The notes under the pieces: model-generated
What the model saw: only the letters and a program-made list of their open reading frames with translations
What the model was told of the DNA's origin: nothing
The model's database searches: none
Source: Pararhizobium sp.
Lineage (GTDB): Bacteria; Pseudomonadota; Alphaproteobacteria; Rhizobiales; Rhizobiaceae
DNA: 64,000 nt
Reading direction: 5' to 3'
Assembly (NCBI GenBank): GCA_017794825.1
Contig: CP051237.1
Coordinates: 1,860,001-1,924,000, forward strand
Made by a program: the position numbers and the translations under genes
Part shown: positions 33,968 through 41,580 of the stretch, in pieces
How the letters are laid out: every line of letters begins with the position of its first letter
Numbering within the stretch: the first letter of the stretch is position 1

Positions 33968-34485
33968 ATGAAGCCGATATTCGAGTACTTCAATCTGCGC
34001 GGCGGAGATCAACCGCCGAATCTCGGTTTCGATAAGCCGTTCAAATGCCTTGTCCTGATCCGCGAAGACGTGACGGATACATGGCGGGACGCGATGAGCC
34101 GCTGGCTGGTGGCTTCGGGGTGCCTCTACATGATGGCATGAGGCCGCGACTGCAGTCTGTGGGATGACAGCGTCGATAGCGCGAATATCGAAATGTTCCC
34201 CGGTGACATTCCGGACGACAAGTTCGTTATGACCACCTGGCACAACGACGAAACGCTCGAAGACGTCGTCTCCTTTGCCACGTTCTCCGCCAATCATTCC
34301 AGTGTCCCGCTGGAGAAGCCAGTGTCCCGCTGGAGAAGCTGGTTATTCTCGATATTGGCCCTGGCGGTCGCGAGGAGGAGATCGCGGCGCTGATCGAGAA
34401 ATGCCAACGTGAGGCATTGGAAGAGGCGGCCGCAAAACGCCGCCCAAACCGTTTCAGGCCGCGTTGGATTGGACGACTATTTTGA
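33968..34485 (+). pseudogene. broken gene: in-frame stop plus 20-bp tandem duplication
   Basis: The reconstructed product is about 165 residues: MKPIFEYFNLRGGDQPPNLGF ... CLVLIREDVTDTWRDAMSRWLVASGCLYMMA, stop, GRDCSLWDDSVD ... TWHNDETLEDVVSFATFSANHSSVPLEK, then after a frame change LVILDIGPGGREEEIAALIEKCQREALEEAA. The TGA at 34139-34141 is in frame and would be one base from TGG (Trp). A 20-bp tandem duplication at 34301-34340 then shifts the frame; deleting one copy restores the original frame to a TGA at 34485. Two independent lesions make a functional product unlikely. The parent family was not identified with certainty. Confidence 0.78.
34301..34340 (+). repeat. 20-bp tandem duplication
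   Basis: AGTGTCCCGCTGGAGAAGCC (34301-34320) is followed at once by AGTGTCCCGCTGGAGAAGCT (34321-34340), 19 of 20 identical. Its length is not a multiple of three, so it shifts the frame of the surrounding broken gene. Confidence 0.92.
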
Positions 34486-34573
34486 CGGTGGTTCCAGCCG
34501 CTTGCGCAAGCAAGACGGACCTTCCCGGAAGTACCGATAAACCTTTGGCTGTGACGAACGCAGGCGCTGCATT

Positions 34574-36625
34574 CTACCGCAGCGCCGCCTCGATATTGCC
34601 GCCGTCTACTGTCAGAACGCCGGCGGTGGTGCGCTCAGCCATCGCGAGGTCCAGGAAGGCTTTGGCCACATGGTCGGCGGTGACTTCCTGCTTCAGCAGG
34701 TTGCCGGACATGTATTCCTTTTCCGACACGCCGCGCGCCTTCGAGCGGCTGGCGATCATGCTGTCGTCGAGCAGGCCGGAACGAATACGGTCCGCGTTGA
34801 CGGCGCTCGAGCGCACGCCGATCTTGCCGTATTCCAGCGCATATTGCCGCGACAGGAACAGCGTCGCAGCCTTCGGCAGGCCGTAGGCGCCGAAATTCGC
34901 GCCCGGATTGATCGCCTGCTTCGACGTGTTGAACAGCAGCACGCCGCCGGTCTGCTGCAGCTTGAAGATCCGCACCGCATTCTGCGCTACCGCCTGATGG
35001 GCGAAGAAATTCAGCTCGAAACTCGTGCGCAGAACGGCGTCGTCCAGCGTACCGATCTCGCCCTGGAAGGCGGCGCCGGCATTGGAGATGACGATATCGA
35101 CGCCGCCGAAGGCCTCAACCGCCGCGTCGAAGGCGGCGCGTACGCTTTGCCCGTCGGTCACGTCGCATGCGACGCCGATCGACTGGTTGCCGATGGATTT
35201 GGCGACGGTCGCAGCCGCCTCGCCGTCGAGATCGGCGACGACCACATGCGCGCCGGTTGCGGCGAAAAGCTTCGCTGTCGCAGCACCGATCCCGCCTGCG
35301 CCGCCGGTCACCAGCGTCACCTGGCCGGTCAGCGGCAGCACCTTGCGGCTTTTCAGCTTCGCCTGTTCGAGCGACCAGTATTCGAGCTTGAACAGTTCTT
35401 CCGCCGGCAGCGGATAAAATTTTCCGATCGCCTCGGCGTCGGCGACATTGGCGGACCACACTTCCGCGACGTCGCCGGAAATGCTCGCCGTCTTCGCCGT
35501 GCGTCCAAATCCGAATATGCCGAGCCCGGGCACGATCGCCATGCGCGGCATCGGATCGAGGATCGTGCGCTCGATATCGTCGCGGGCGTTGTTGGTCTCG
35601 AAATAGGCGCGATACATCTCCGTGTACCGCTGAACCGCCTTGCGCGCCTCCCCGGCCCAGGCCTCGACATCATCCGCGGGGCATGGCGGCAGTATCACCG
35701 GCCAGTTCTTGACGTGGATCGTCAGGTCCGGCGTCGTCACGCCGCGCAGCGCATAGTCTTCGAGATCGGCGCCGTTGATGAAATCGAGAATCGCTGGCGA
35801 GGTCCGGAAATCGCAGACGAAACGGTTATAGCAACCCTCGCCCAACGCTTCCGCCACGGCGCCGCGCAATACCGGCGCGATCTGCAGCGCGCTCGCCGGA
35901 TTGGCGGGCAGATCGGTGCGCGACGTGAAGGGCGGCTTGCCGTTTTCGGCGATATAGGCCTCGGCTTCGTTGATCGCGGCGATCATCCGCTCATAGGCCT
36001 GTCTGGCCGTGTCGCCGAAGGTGAAGATACCGTGCTTGTCGAGGATCAGCCCCTCGACGTCCGGGTTCTCGTCGAAGACATTGGCGGCGGCCTTGGCGAG
36101 TTCGAAGCCCGGTGGAATATAGGGCACGAAGCCCATGCGGGCGCCGAATACCTTGTAGATCAGTTCGCGGCTGTTTTCCTGGTCAACCAGCGCCAGGATC
36201 GCGGTCGAATGGGTGTGATCGACGAATTTGTGCGGCAGGAAGGCGTGCAGCAGGGTCTCGACGGAGGGATTGGGCGAACCCGGATCGATCAGGCTGCTGC
36301 GCTGCAGCGCCACCATCGCCTCGTCGCTCAGCGCGTCGAGCGCGCGCGCCTTCAAGAGCGGCTCCATCTTGACGGCCGGAAGGCCCGGCGGCTCGATGAA
36401 GGCCATGTCCCAGCCGCTGCCCTTCACGCACAGCACGTCGTATTCGTCGCCGAGCAGATCCTTGACCCGCGTTTTCACGGATGTGTTGCCGCCGCCATGC
36501 AGCACCAGTTGCGGAACCTTGCCAAGCAGCCGCGTCGTATAGGTGCGCAGCGCAAGATCCTCGCCGGCATGCCCGTAATCCTCGATCGCCTGCGCTGCCG
36601 CCGCGTCGTTCCACTGATTGTCCAT
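34574..36625 (-). CDS. bifunctional sugar-phosphate aldolase/short-chain dehydrogenase
   Basis: A 683-residue fusion. The N-terminal half is class II aldolase-like (GGGNTSVKTRVKDLLGDEYDVLCVKGSGWDMAF, then HKFVDHTHSTAILAL with metal-binding histidines and ILDKHGIFTFG). The C-terminal third (about 435-680) is a short-chain dehydrogenase with VTGGAGGIGAATAKLFAATGAHVVVADLDGE and a YGLPKAA catalytic Tyr-Lys segment. Homologues are annotated as rhamnulose-1-phosphate aldolase/lactaldehyde dehydrogenase and act in rhamnose or related deoxysugar breakdown. It is divergent from a SorC-type sugar regulator with a paired operator between them. No kinase, isomerase or transporter for the pathway is adjacent, so the sugar remains open. 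Confidence 0.88.
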   Translation of the reverse strand: MDNQWNDAAAAQAIEDYGHAGEDLALRTYTTRLLGKVPQLVLHGGGNTSVKTRVKDLLGDEYDVLCVKGSGWDMAFIEPPGLPAVKMEPLLKARALDALSDEAMVALQRSSLIDPGSPNPSVETLLHAFLPHKFVDHTHSTAILALVDQENSRELIYKVFGARMGFVPYIPPGFELAKAAANVFDENPDVEGLILDKHGIFTFGDTARQAYERMIAAINEAEAYIAENGKPPFTSRTDLPANPASALQIAPVLRGAVAEALGEGCYNRFVCDFRTSPAILDFINGADLEDYALRGVTTPDLTIHVKNWPVILPPCPADDVEAWAGEARKAVQRYTEMYRAYFETNNARDDIERTILDPMPRMAIVPGLGIFGFGRTAKTASISGDVAEVWSANVADAEAIGKFYPLPAEELFKLEYWSLEQAKLKSRKVLPLTGQVTLVTGGAGGIGAATAKLFAATGAHVVVADLDGEAAATVAKSIGNQSIGVACDVTDGQSVRAAFDAAVEAFGGVDIVISNAGAAFQGEIGTLDDAVLRTSFELNFFAHQAVAQNAVRIFKLQQTGGVLLFNTSKQAINPGANFGAYGLPKAATLFLSRQYALEYGKIGVRSSAVNADRIRSGLLDDSMIASRSKARGVSEKEYMSGNLLKQEVTADHVAKAFLDLAMAERTTAGVLTVDGGNIEAALR

Positions 36626-36679
36626 CGGCTCTCTCCCGGCTCTAAAATTCCCGGCCCTTGTATCGCAGGCCTATTTATT

Positions 36680-36711
36680 TGACAATAGTCATGGTAGTGT
36701 GACAATCGTCA
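36680..36711. promoter_or_regulatory. paired palindromic operator
   Basis: TGACAATAGTCA (36680-36691) and TGACAATCGTCA (36700-36711) differ by one base and start exactly 20 bp apart, so they lie on the same DNA face. They are in the divergent gap between the aldolase/dehydrogenase and the SorC-type regulator and are probably that regulator's binding sites. Confidence 0.75.
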
Positions 36712-36820
36712 AGTTGTGGTCGTCGGGAGGAGATTGACGGCCGGCATTATAGCGCAGAATGTCCAATATGACACACTTCACGCAGCGTGTTTCAAATCAG
36801 CGATCGGGAGTAGCCGGGAT

Positions 36821-37792
36821 TTGGACGGAGAAAGCACCAGGGGCCGCCGCCGTTACCGGCCGGACGAGCAGATCGAGGACATCCTGCTGCGCGCCGCCTG
36901 GATGTATTACTACGAGAACAAGAACCAGAGCGACATAGCCCAGGAATTCGGCGTGTCGCGGGCGACCGTGGTCAATTACCTGCAGCAGGCGCGCGAGCGC
37001 GGGCTGGTCGAGATTCGACTTGATCCCGTCGCCTTCAACCGTCAGCGCCTCTCGGTGGAGCTGTGCCGAACCTTCGGCCTGCAGGAAGCCGTGGTCATAC
37101 CCGGCAGCGAACTCGATCTCGGCGGCGTGGCGCTGGGCGCGGCGAAGCGCTTTCCGGACCTTCTCGACGAGGGCGACGTCGTCGGCGTCGCCTGGGGCAT
37201 GACGATCTTTTCCATGTCGGAAAAGATCACGCCGCGCCGCATCGACAACGTCACCATCGTGCAGATGGTGGGATCGATGGAAAGCCCTTATGTCTTTGCC
37301 GCTGAAAGCTGCTCCACCAACATTGCAAGGCGCCTTGGCGCTCGGGTCGCCAATTTCTACGCGCCGGCGATTTTGTCCTCGGTGGAGGCCGCGCGCATCC
37401 TGAAACAGGAACCGGTGATCCGGTCGCAATTCGCCGAACTCGACCGCATCAACAAGGCGGTCTTCGCCGTCGGCTCCTGCGAGGCCAGCAGCCATGTCGT
37501 CGAAAGCGGCATTGCCTCGCTCGACGATCTTCAAGACTACATCGCGCGCGGCGCCGTCGGGGTGGTCTGCGGCCGCTTCATCGACGGCAAGGGCGACCAT
37601 GTCATCGGCCGGCTCGACGAGCGCATGATCGGTATTGCGCCCGACGCCTTGCGCGGACTCACCGTCGGCATGCTGGTGTCCAACGGCTTCGAGAAGGTCG
37701 CCGGCATGCGCGCCGCCATGCTCGGCGGCTACGTCACCCACCTGGTCACCGACGCGCCCACGGCCCAGGCGATCCTGAACGAGAATTTGTAA
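36821..37792 (+). CDS. SorC/DeoR-type sugar-binding transcriptional regulator
   Basis: A regulator of about 323 residues. The N-terminal helix-turn-helix reads ENKNQSDIAQEFGVSRATVVNYLQQARERGLVEIRL. The rest is a sugar-phosphate-binding effector domain (for example GDVVGVAWGMTIFSMSEKI, GVVCGRFIDGKGDHV, TVGMLVSNGFEKVAGMRAAMLGGYV). The start is uncertain: TTG at 36821 has GGGAG 10 bp upstream and gives the usual family length; an in-frame GTG at 36716 would touch the operator. The divergent aldolase/dehydrogenase is its likely target, with a phosphorylated sugar as inducer. Confidence 0.88.
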   Translation: MDGESTRGRRRYRPDEQIEDILLRAAWMYYYENKNQSDIAQEFGVSRATVVNYLQQARERGLVEIRLDPVAFNRQRLSVELCRTFGLQEAVVIPGSELDLGGVALGAAKRFPDLLDEGDVVGVAWGMTIFSMSEKITPRRIDNVTIVQMVGSMESPYVFAAESCSTNIARRLGARVANFYAPAILSSVEAARILKQEPVIRSQFAELDRINKAVFAVGSCEASSHVVESGIASLDDLQDYIARGAVGVVCGRFIDGKGDHVIGRLDERMIGIAPDALRGLTVGMLVSNGFEKVAGMRAAMLGGYVTHLVTDAPTAQAILNENL

Positions 37793-37836
37793 GACACTTA
37801 AAAACGATATTATTTACAAGATACTATTTGCATAAT

Positions 37837-37855
37837 TGTACCATATAAAGTACAA
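37837..37855. promoter_or_regulatory. inverted repeat, probable toxin-antitoxin operator
   Basis: TTGTAC (37837-37842), 7 bp, GTACAA (37850-37855), ending 3 bp before the toxin ATG in a very AT-rich promoter region. This is a usual place for the antitoxin to repress its own operon. Confidence 0.6.
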
Positions 37856-37858
37856 ACC

Positions 37859-38209
37859 ATGAATACTGGAAAGCGTCTGCCGGCGTATTTTTTCGAAACG
37901 GCTGCAGGAAATATGCCCGTACGGGATTGGCTACTCTCCCTGTCTCCACAGGACAGAAAGTCAATCGGCGACGACATACGAACTGTCGAGTTCGGTTGGC
38001 CGATCGGGATGCTGCTGTGTCGATCGCTGAAGGGCCGAAAGGGCTTATGGGAAATAAGAACCAACCTGGAGGATGGCAGAATCGCTCGCATCTTCTTTTG
38101 CGCCCAAAAAGGCAGCCTGGTGCTGCTTCACGGATTCATCAAGAAATCCCGGAAGACGCCGGACCATGAAATCGATATTGCAGAGAACAGAATGAGAGGC
38201 CTGACATGA
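37859..38209 (+). CDS. HigB/Gp49-like toxin
   Basis: A 116-residue RelE-superfamily protein of the phage Gp49/HigB type. Characteristic pieces are NMPVRDWLLSLSPQDRKSIGDDIRTVEFGWP, LKGRKGLWEIRTNLEDGRIARIFFC and LLHGFIKKSRKTP, with basic residues along the last two strands. Such toxins cleave mRNA on the ribosome. The gene overlaps the downstream antitoxin start by 4 bp (ATGA), the toxin-first order of HigBA systems. The promoter region is AT-rich with an inverted repeat. Activity is inferred, not shown. Confidence 0.87.
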   Translation: MNTGKRLPAYFFETAAGNMPVRDWLLSLSPQDRKSIGDDIRTVEFGWPIGMLLCRSLKGRKGLWEIRTNLEDGRIARIFFCAQKGSLVLLHGFIKKSRKTPDHEIDIAENRMRGLT

Positions 38210-38505
38210 GCGCCGACAAGACGATGGAAAAAGGATCAGTCGGGCAGTCTTTTGAAGATTTCCTGAAAGAACAGGGAACCTTTGAAGAAACGACAAAAAC
38301 CGCGATCAAGCGTGTTATCGCCTTTCAATTAGCGGAAGCGATGAAACAGAACAGGATTTCAAAGGTCGAGATGGCAAAGAGAATTCAAACCAGTCGTTCG
38401 CAGCTCGACCGGCTTCTCGATCCGGACAACGATGCGGTGACGCTCGCTGCACTGGCTCGCGCCGCGGAGGCGGTTGGCCGGAAGCTGCATCTGGAACTGG
38501 TGTGA
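38206..38505 (+). CDS. HigA-like antitoxin, helix-turn-helix
   Basis: A 99-residue protein with an XRE-type helix-turn-helix at residues 45-90 (ISKVEMAKRIQTSRSQLDRLLDPDNDAVTLAALARAAEAVGRKL). The acidic N-terminal 35 residues probably cover the toxin. The ATG overlaps the toxin stop (ATGA), indicating coupled translation. It would neutralise the toxin and repress the operon through the inverted repeat upstream of the toxin start. Confidence 0.87.
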   Translation: MSADKTMEKGSVGQSFEDFLKEQGTFEETTKTAIKRVIAFQLAEAMKQNRISKVEMAKRIQTSRSQLDRLLDPDNDAVTLAALARAAEAVGRKLHLELV

Positions 38506-38721
38506 TGGGGTGAATGCTGACCCGGAAACTGCCGGGAAGAAGAAAGAGTTAAGCTTTTCGGACGATTGACCATCGCCATTCGCCGCCAGTAGCGCCGAAA
38601 GACGGGAACCCGTGCAGTTCATACTCTTCGCACAAAGACGAATTGCCCGGCGCGGTTGATTTCCTCTTAACCGCAGCCGGGTTAAACTCGGGCGCCAACG
38701 ATCTCATTCGGATGGAAAGTG

Positions 38722-39366
38722 ATGCTGTCGCACGAAAACGTCTGGGCCGCGATCGACGCCCTTGCCCGCATCAACGGGATGTCGGTTTCTGCGCTCGCCC
38801 GAGGCGCCGGGCTCGATCCGACCGCTTTCAACAAGTCGAAGCGGCGGAGCGCCGACGGCCGTCCGCGCTGGCCGTCGACGGAATCGCTGTCGCGCGTCCT
38901 GGAGGCGACCGGCTGCACGCTTGGCGAATTCGAGACGCTTGCCGCCGGCGGCAGGAATGGCGCGCCGGGACCTACCGATGCGCGCAGCGTGCCGCTGATC
39001 GGTTTCGCACAGGCTGGCGACGGCGGCTATTTCGACGACGCCGGGTTTCCGGCCGGATTCGGGTGGGACACGGTCGAGTTGCCGGCCCGCGCCAGCGGCC
39101 AGTCCTATGCCCTGAAGGTGCAGGGTGATTCCATGCTGCCGCTCTATCGCGACGGCGATACGCTGATCGTCGAGCCGCAGGCCAGCCTGCGCGCGGGCGA
39201 TCGTGTCGTCGTGCGGACATGCAACGGTGAAATCATGGCGAAGATCCTGAAGCGCTTCGGCCCGGACCGGGTGGAGCTGCTGTCGCTCAATCCCGAGCAT
39301 CCGGATCGCGCGTTCGACCGCTCCGAAATCGAATGGGCGGCGCGCATTGTCTGGGCGAGCCAGTAG
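38722..39366 (+). CDS. S24-family repressor (LexA/CI-like)
   Basis: A 214-residue protein: an N-terminal DNA-binding region (about 1-75; SVSALARGAGLDPTAFNKSK is helix-turn-helix-like) and a C-terminal S24 peptidase domain. The self-cleavage dyad is Ser137 (VQGDSMLPLYRDGD) and Lys174 (EIMAKILKRF). An Ala-Gly pair, the typical self-cleavage site, is at residues 98-99 (GFAQAGDGG). A GTG lies immediately before the ATG chosen. This is a chromosomal relative of phage CI; no phage structural genes are near. It probably responds to DNA damage or represses neighbouring genes; targets unknown. Confidence 0.88.
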   Translation: MLSHENVWAAIDALARINGMSVSALARGAGLDPTAFNKSKRRSADGRPRWPSTESLSRVLEATGCTLGEFETLAAGGRNGAPGPTDARSVPLIGFAQAGDGGYFDDAGFPAGFGWDTVELPARASGQSYALKVQGDSMLPLYRDGDTLIVEPQASLRAGDRVVVRTCNGEIMAKILKRFGPDRVELLSLNPEHPDRAFDRSEIEWAARIVWASQ

Positions 39367-39385
39367 AAGTGAGAAGGAAGACCAC

Positions 39386-40156
39386 ATGCGCACGCTTGTC
39401 ATCTGCCTTGTCCTGCTGATCGGCGGGCTTGCCGCGCTGATCCTTTACGAGCCGCCGAAAACGGAGGTGAGCCATGCGCCGGAAGCGCGGATCGAAAGCG
39501 GCAGCTTCCGCTGGGAAAAGGCGGAACAGCCGGCGACAGGCGCGGACGAAAAAGAAGCGGACGTACGGCCGATCTCGCCGAACCAGTTCGCCGCGCCCTT
39601 CACAAGAAACGCGTCCGGCCTGGAGCGCATCGCGCGCCGTGCGCCTCTCGCAAGCGCAGACGAAACCGAAACGCAGGACGCCGGTCCCGGACGCACGCCG
39701 CTTTACCGGCCGAAGGTCGTCGCCGCCGGGTTAATCCGCTACGACCAGGGCACGCTGCAGCTCCAGGGCATCGACCTCGTCCTGCCCGGCGACATGTGCA
39801 CGGCCCCGGACGGATCGCATTGGCCCTGCGGCGTCATCGCGCGCACCGCGTTCCGCAATTTCCTGCGCGGCCGGGCGCTTTCCTGCGTCACGCCGGGCGA
39901 AAGCTGGGACGACACGCTGGTGACCGACTGCGTGATCAACAATCAGGATCCGGCCGCCTGGCTCGCCAGCCATGGCTGGGCGAAGCCCGCGCCCGGCGCC
40001 GGCGCCGCATATGAAGAGATGGCGCGCCTGGCGCAACAGGAGCAGAAAGGCATCTACGGCGCCGATCCGCGCAAGGAGATGCCGGATATAGACAGCCGGG
40101 TGAGCGTCACCCTCGTGCCGGGCGAAGCGCCCGAGGCGGTCGAATTCGTTGAATAA
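39386..40156 (+). CDS. thermonuclease-like exported or anchored protein
   Basis: A 256-residue protein with an N-terminal hydrophobic segment (TLVICLVLLIGGLAALILY) that anchors or exports it, a 70-residue polar linker, and a C-terminal staphylococcal-nuclease-like domain (LQLQGIDLVLPGDMC ... WPCGVIARTAFRNFLRGRALSC ... AWLASHGWAKPAP, EMARLAQQEQKGIYG). The usual catalytic Arg/Asp/Glu segment (RLxGIDxPE) is replaced by LQLQGIDLVLPGD, so nuclease activity is doubtful. Four cysteines may form disulphides. GAAGGAAG precedes the ATG. It follows the S24 repressor by 19 bp and may be co-transcribed. Confidence 0.8.
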   Translation: MRTLVICLVLLIGGLAALILYEPPKTEVSHAPEARIESGSFRWEKAEQPATGADEKEADVRPISPNQFAAPFTRNASGLERIARRAPLASADETETQDAGPGRTPLYRPKVVAAGLIRYDQGTLQLQGIDLVLPGDMCTAPDGSHWPCGVIARTAFRNFLRGRALSCVTPGESWDDTLVTDCVINNQDPAAWLASHGWAKPAPGAGAAYEEMARLAQQEQKGIYGADPRKEMPDIDSRVSVTLVPGEAPEAVEFVE

Positions 40157-40200
40157 GGCCAGCTAATCAGCGCAATCCAGGGCGGCGCCTACCTTCCCGC

Positions 40201-40608
40201 TCAATCAGGTGAAATCGCATCGATGACGCCGCAATCGGAAATCGTGCCTTTCCCGCTGCAGGACGAGGAAATGCGGCGCAGGCGCTTTGCCAGGGCCTGA
40301 AGATCGGAGATCTTGCGCTCGACTTCGGCCAGATGTGTGGAGGCGATGCCGTCCACCTCGGCGCAGGGCCGTTCGACTTCCGACGACAGATCAAGAAGGT
40401 CGCGGATCTGCTCCAGTGTGAAGCCGAGATCGCGACAGCGCCTGATGAAGCGCAGGCGACCAAGAGCCGCCTCGTCATAGGCGCGATAATTGCCTGCGGT
40501 GCGGTGCGGCGAAGCGAGCAGACCAATCTTTTCATAATAGCGGATCGTCACCACCTTGGTGTTCGTCTGGCGCGACAGATCGCCGATTTTCAAATGTGTT
40601 GCAGACAT
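40201..40608 (-). CDS. MerR-family metal regulator, ZntR/CadR-like
   Basis: A 135-residue MerR protein. The winged HTH is KIGDLSRQTNTKVVTIRYYEKIGLLASPHRTAGNYRAYDEA, followed by a dimer helix. Cys82 (ERPCAEVD), Cys117 (SSCSGK) and Cys126 (SDCGVID) correspond well with the metal-ligand pattern of ZntR-type Zn/Cd/Pb sensors. It is divergent from a cation-efflux gene, and the shared 65-bp gap holds a MerR-type promoter with a long spacer. It should activate the efflux gene when Zn2+, Cd2+ or Pb2+ is present. Confidence 0.92.
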   Translation of the reverse strand: MSATHLKIGDLSRQTNTKVVTIRYYEKIGLLASPHRTAGNYRAYDEAALGRLRFIRRCRDLGFTLEQIRDLLDLSSEVERPCAEVDGIASTHLAEVERKISDLQALAKRLRRISSSCSGKGTISDCGVIDAISPD

Positions 40609-40611
40609 GGC

Positions 40612-40642
40612 TTGACCCTATAGCGACTATAGGCGGCATATA
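40612..40642 (+). promoter_or_regulatory. MerR-type promoter of the efflux gene
   Basis: TTGACC (-35, 40612-40617) and CATATA (-10, 40637-40642) are separated by 19 bp, longer than normal. The spacer contains the dyad CCTATAG-CGA-CTATAGG (40617-40633), overlapping the -35 end. This is the architecture of metal-responsive MerR promoters. Confidence 0.85.
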
Positions 40643-40673
40643 GGACGAAGACATCACCAATGCGAGTCCCGAC

Positions 40674-41318
40674 ATGCCCTGCTGCTCGTCTGACGCCTGC
40701 TCTTCGACCGTTGCTTCCACTGGCCGCTATCGTCGTGTCCTCTGGATCGTTCTTGCGATCAACGCGATCATGTTTGCGGTGGAAATCGGCGCGGGTCTCG
40801 CCGCCGGCTCCGTGGCGCTGCAGGCCGACGCGCTGGATTTCCTCGCCGACGCCTCCAACTATGCAATCAGCCTGTTCGTGCTCGGCATGGGCCTGCGCTG
40901 GCGGGCAAGCGCAGCCTTGATCAAGGGCGGCTCGATGGGCGTGTTCGGCCTGTGGGTGATCGGCAATCTCGCCTGGAACGCCATTCACGGCACGACGCCT
41001 CACTGGGGGACAATGGGCGCAGTGGGGCTCGCCGCCCTGATCGCCAACGCCGCCTGCCTCGCCCTCCTCTACGCCTGGCGCGAGGGCGACGCCAATATGC
41101 GTTCGGTCTGGGTCTGCTCGCGCAACGACGTGCTGTCAAACATCGCCGTTCTGGCCGCCGCCATGGGCGTATTCGGCACGGGGACGGGTTGGCCGGACAT
41201 CATCGTCGCGGCGATCATGGCCACCCTTGCCCTGCAGGGCGCGGTGACCATCATCCGCCATGCCTCGGCGGAATTGGCGACGGCGAGGTTGGAGGAAGCC
41301 GGACAGCGGGCGTTTTAG
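40674..41318 (+). CDS. cation-efflux (CDF-like) transporter
   Basis: A 214-residue membrane protein with about six hydrophobic segments. The N-terminus is Cys-rich (MPCCSSDACSS) and may bind metal. Acidic motifs fit a CDF metal path: LQADALDFLADASNYAISL (second helix) and CSRNDVLSNIAVLAAAMGVF (fifth helix). It lacks the long cytoplasmic C-terminal domain of classical ZitB/CzcD. Controlled by the divergent MerR regulator through the promoter just upstream, it probably exports Zn2+ or Cd2+ from the cytoplasm. Confidence 0.88.
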   Translation: MPCCSSDACSSTVASTGRYRRVLWIVLAINAIMFAVEIGAGLAAGSVALQADALDFLADASNYAISLFVLGMGLRWRASAALIKGGSMGVFGLWVIGNLAWNAIHGTTPHWGTMGAVGLAALIANAACLALLYAWREGDANMRSVWVCSRNDVLSNIAVLAAAMGVFGTGTGWPDIIVAAIMATLALQGAVTIIRHASAELATARLEEAGQRAF

Positions 41319-41580
41319 AAAACTGCATCGAACCTTGGGGGCGGTGGACCTGAAGTTTCCGACATTTGCTGCAGGACAACTCGCATCGCGATGCAAATAT
41401 CGGAAACGGACCACGAAGTCTTCTGTAAGGCTTGGTGAACACAATCTCATAGAAAATCAGCGAAAACCGTACACACGAAAATTGAGCTTTGGCTGGCCTT
41501 CGACCAGTAACATGCTATGAACCCCGTGCCCGCCATTCGGCGGGTTTCCATTTTCAGGGGGACGAACGGGGACACGCATC

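Noticed and set aside
34139..34141. In-frame TGA read as selenocysteine or recoded stop
   Set aside because: No stem-loop suited to selenocysteine insertion was seen just downstream, TGG to TGA explains it simply, and a second frame-breaking duplication follows.
37859..39366. Prophage remnant suggested by a Gp49-like toxin and an S24 repressor
   Set aside because: No integrase, terminase, capsid, tail or attachment-site repeats are present; both genes occur commonly as chromosomal accessory genes.
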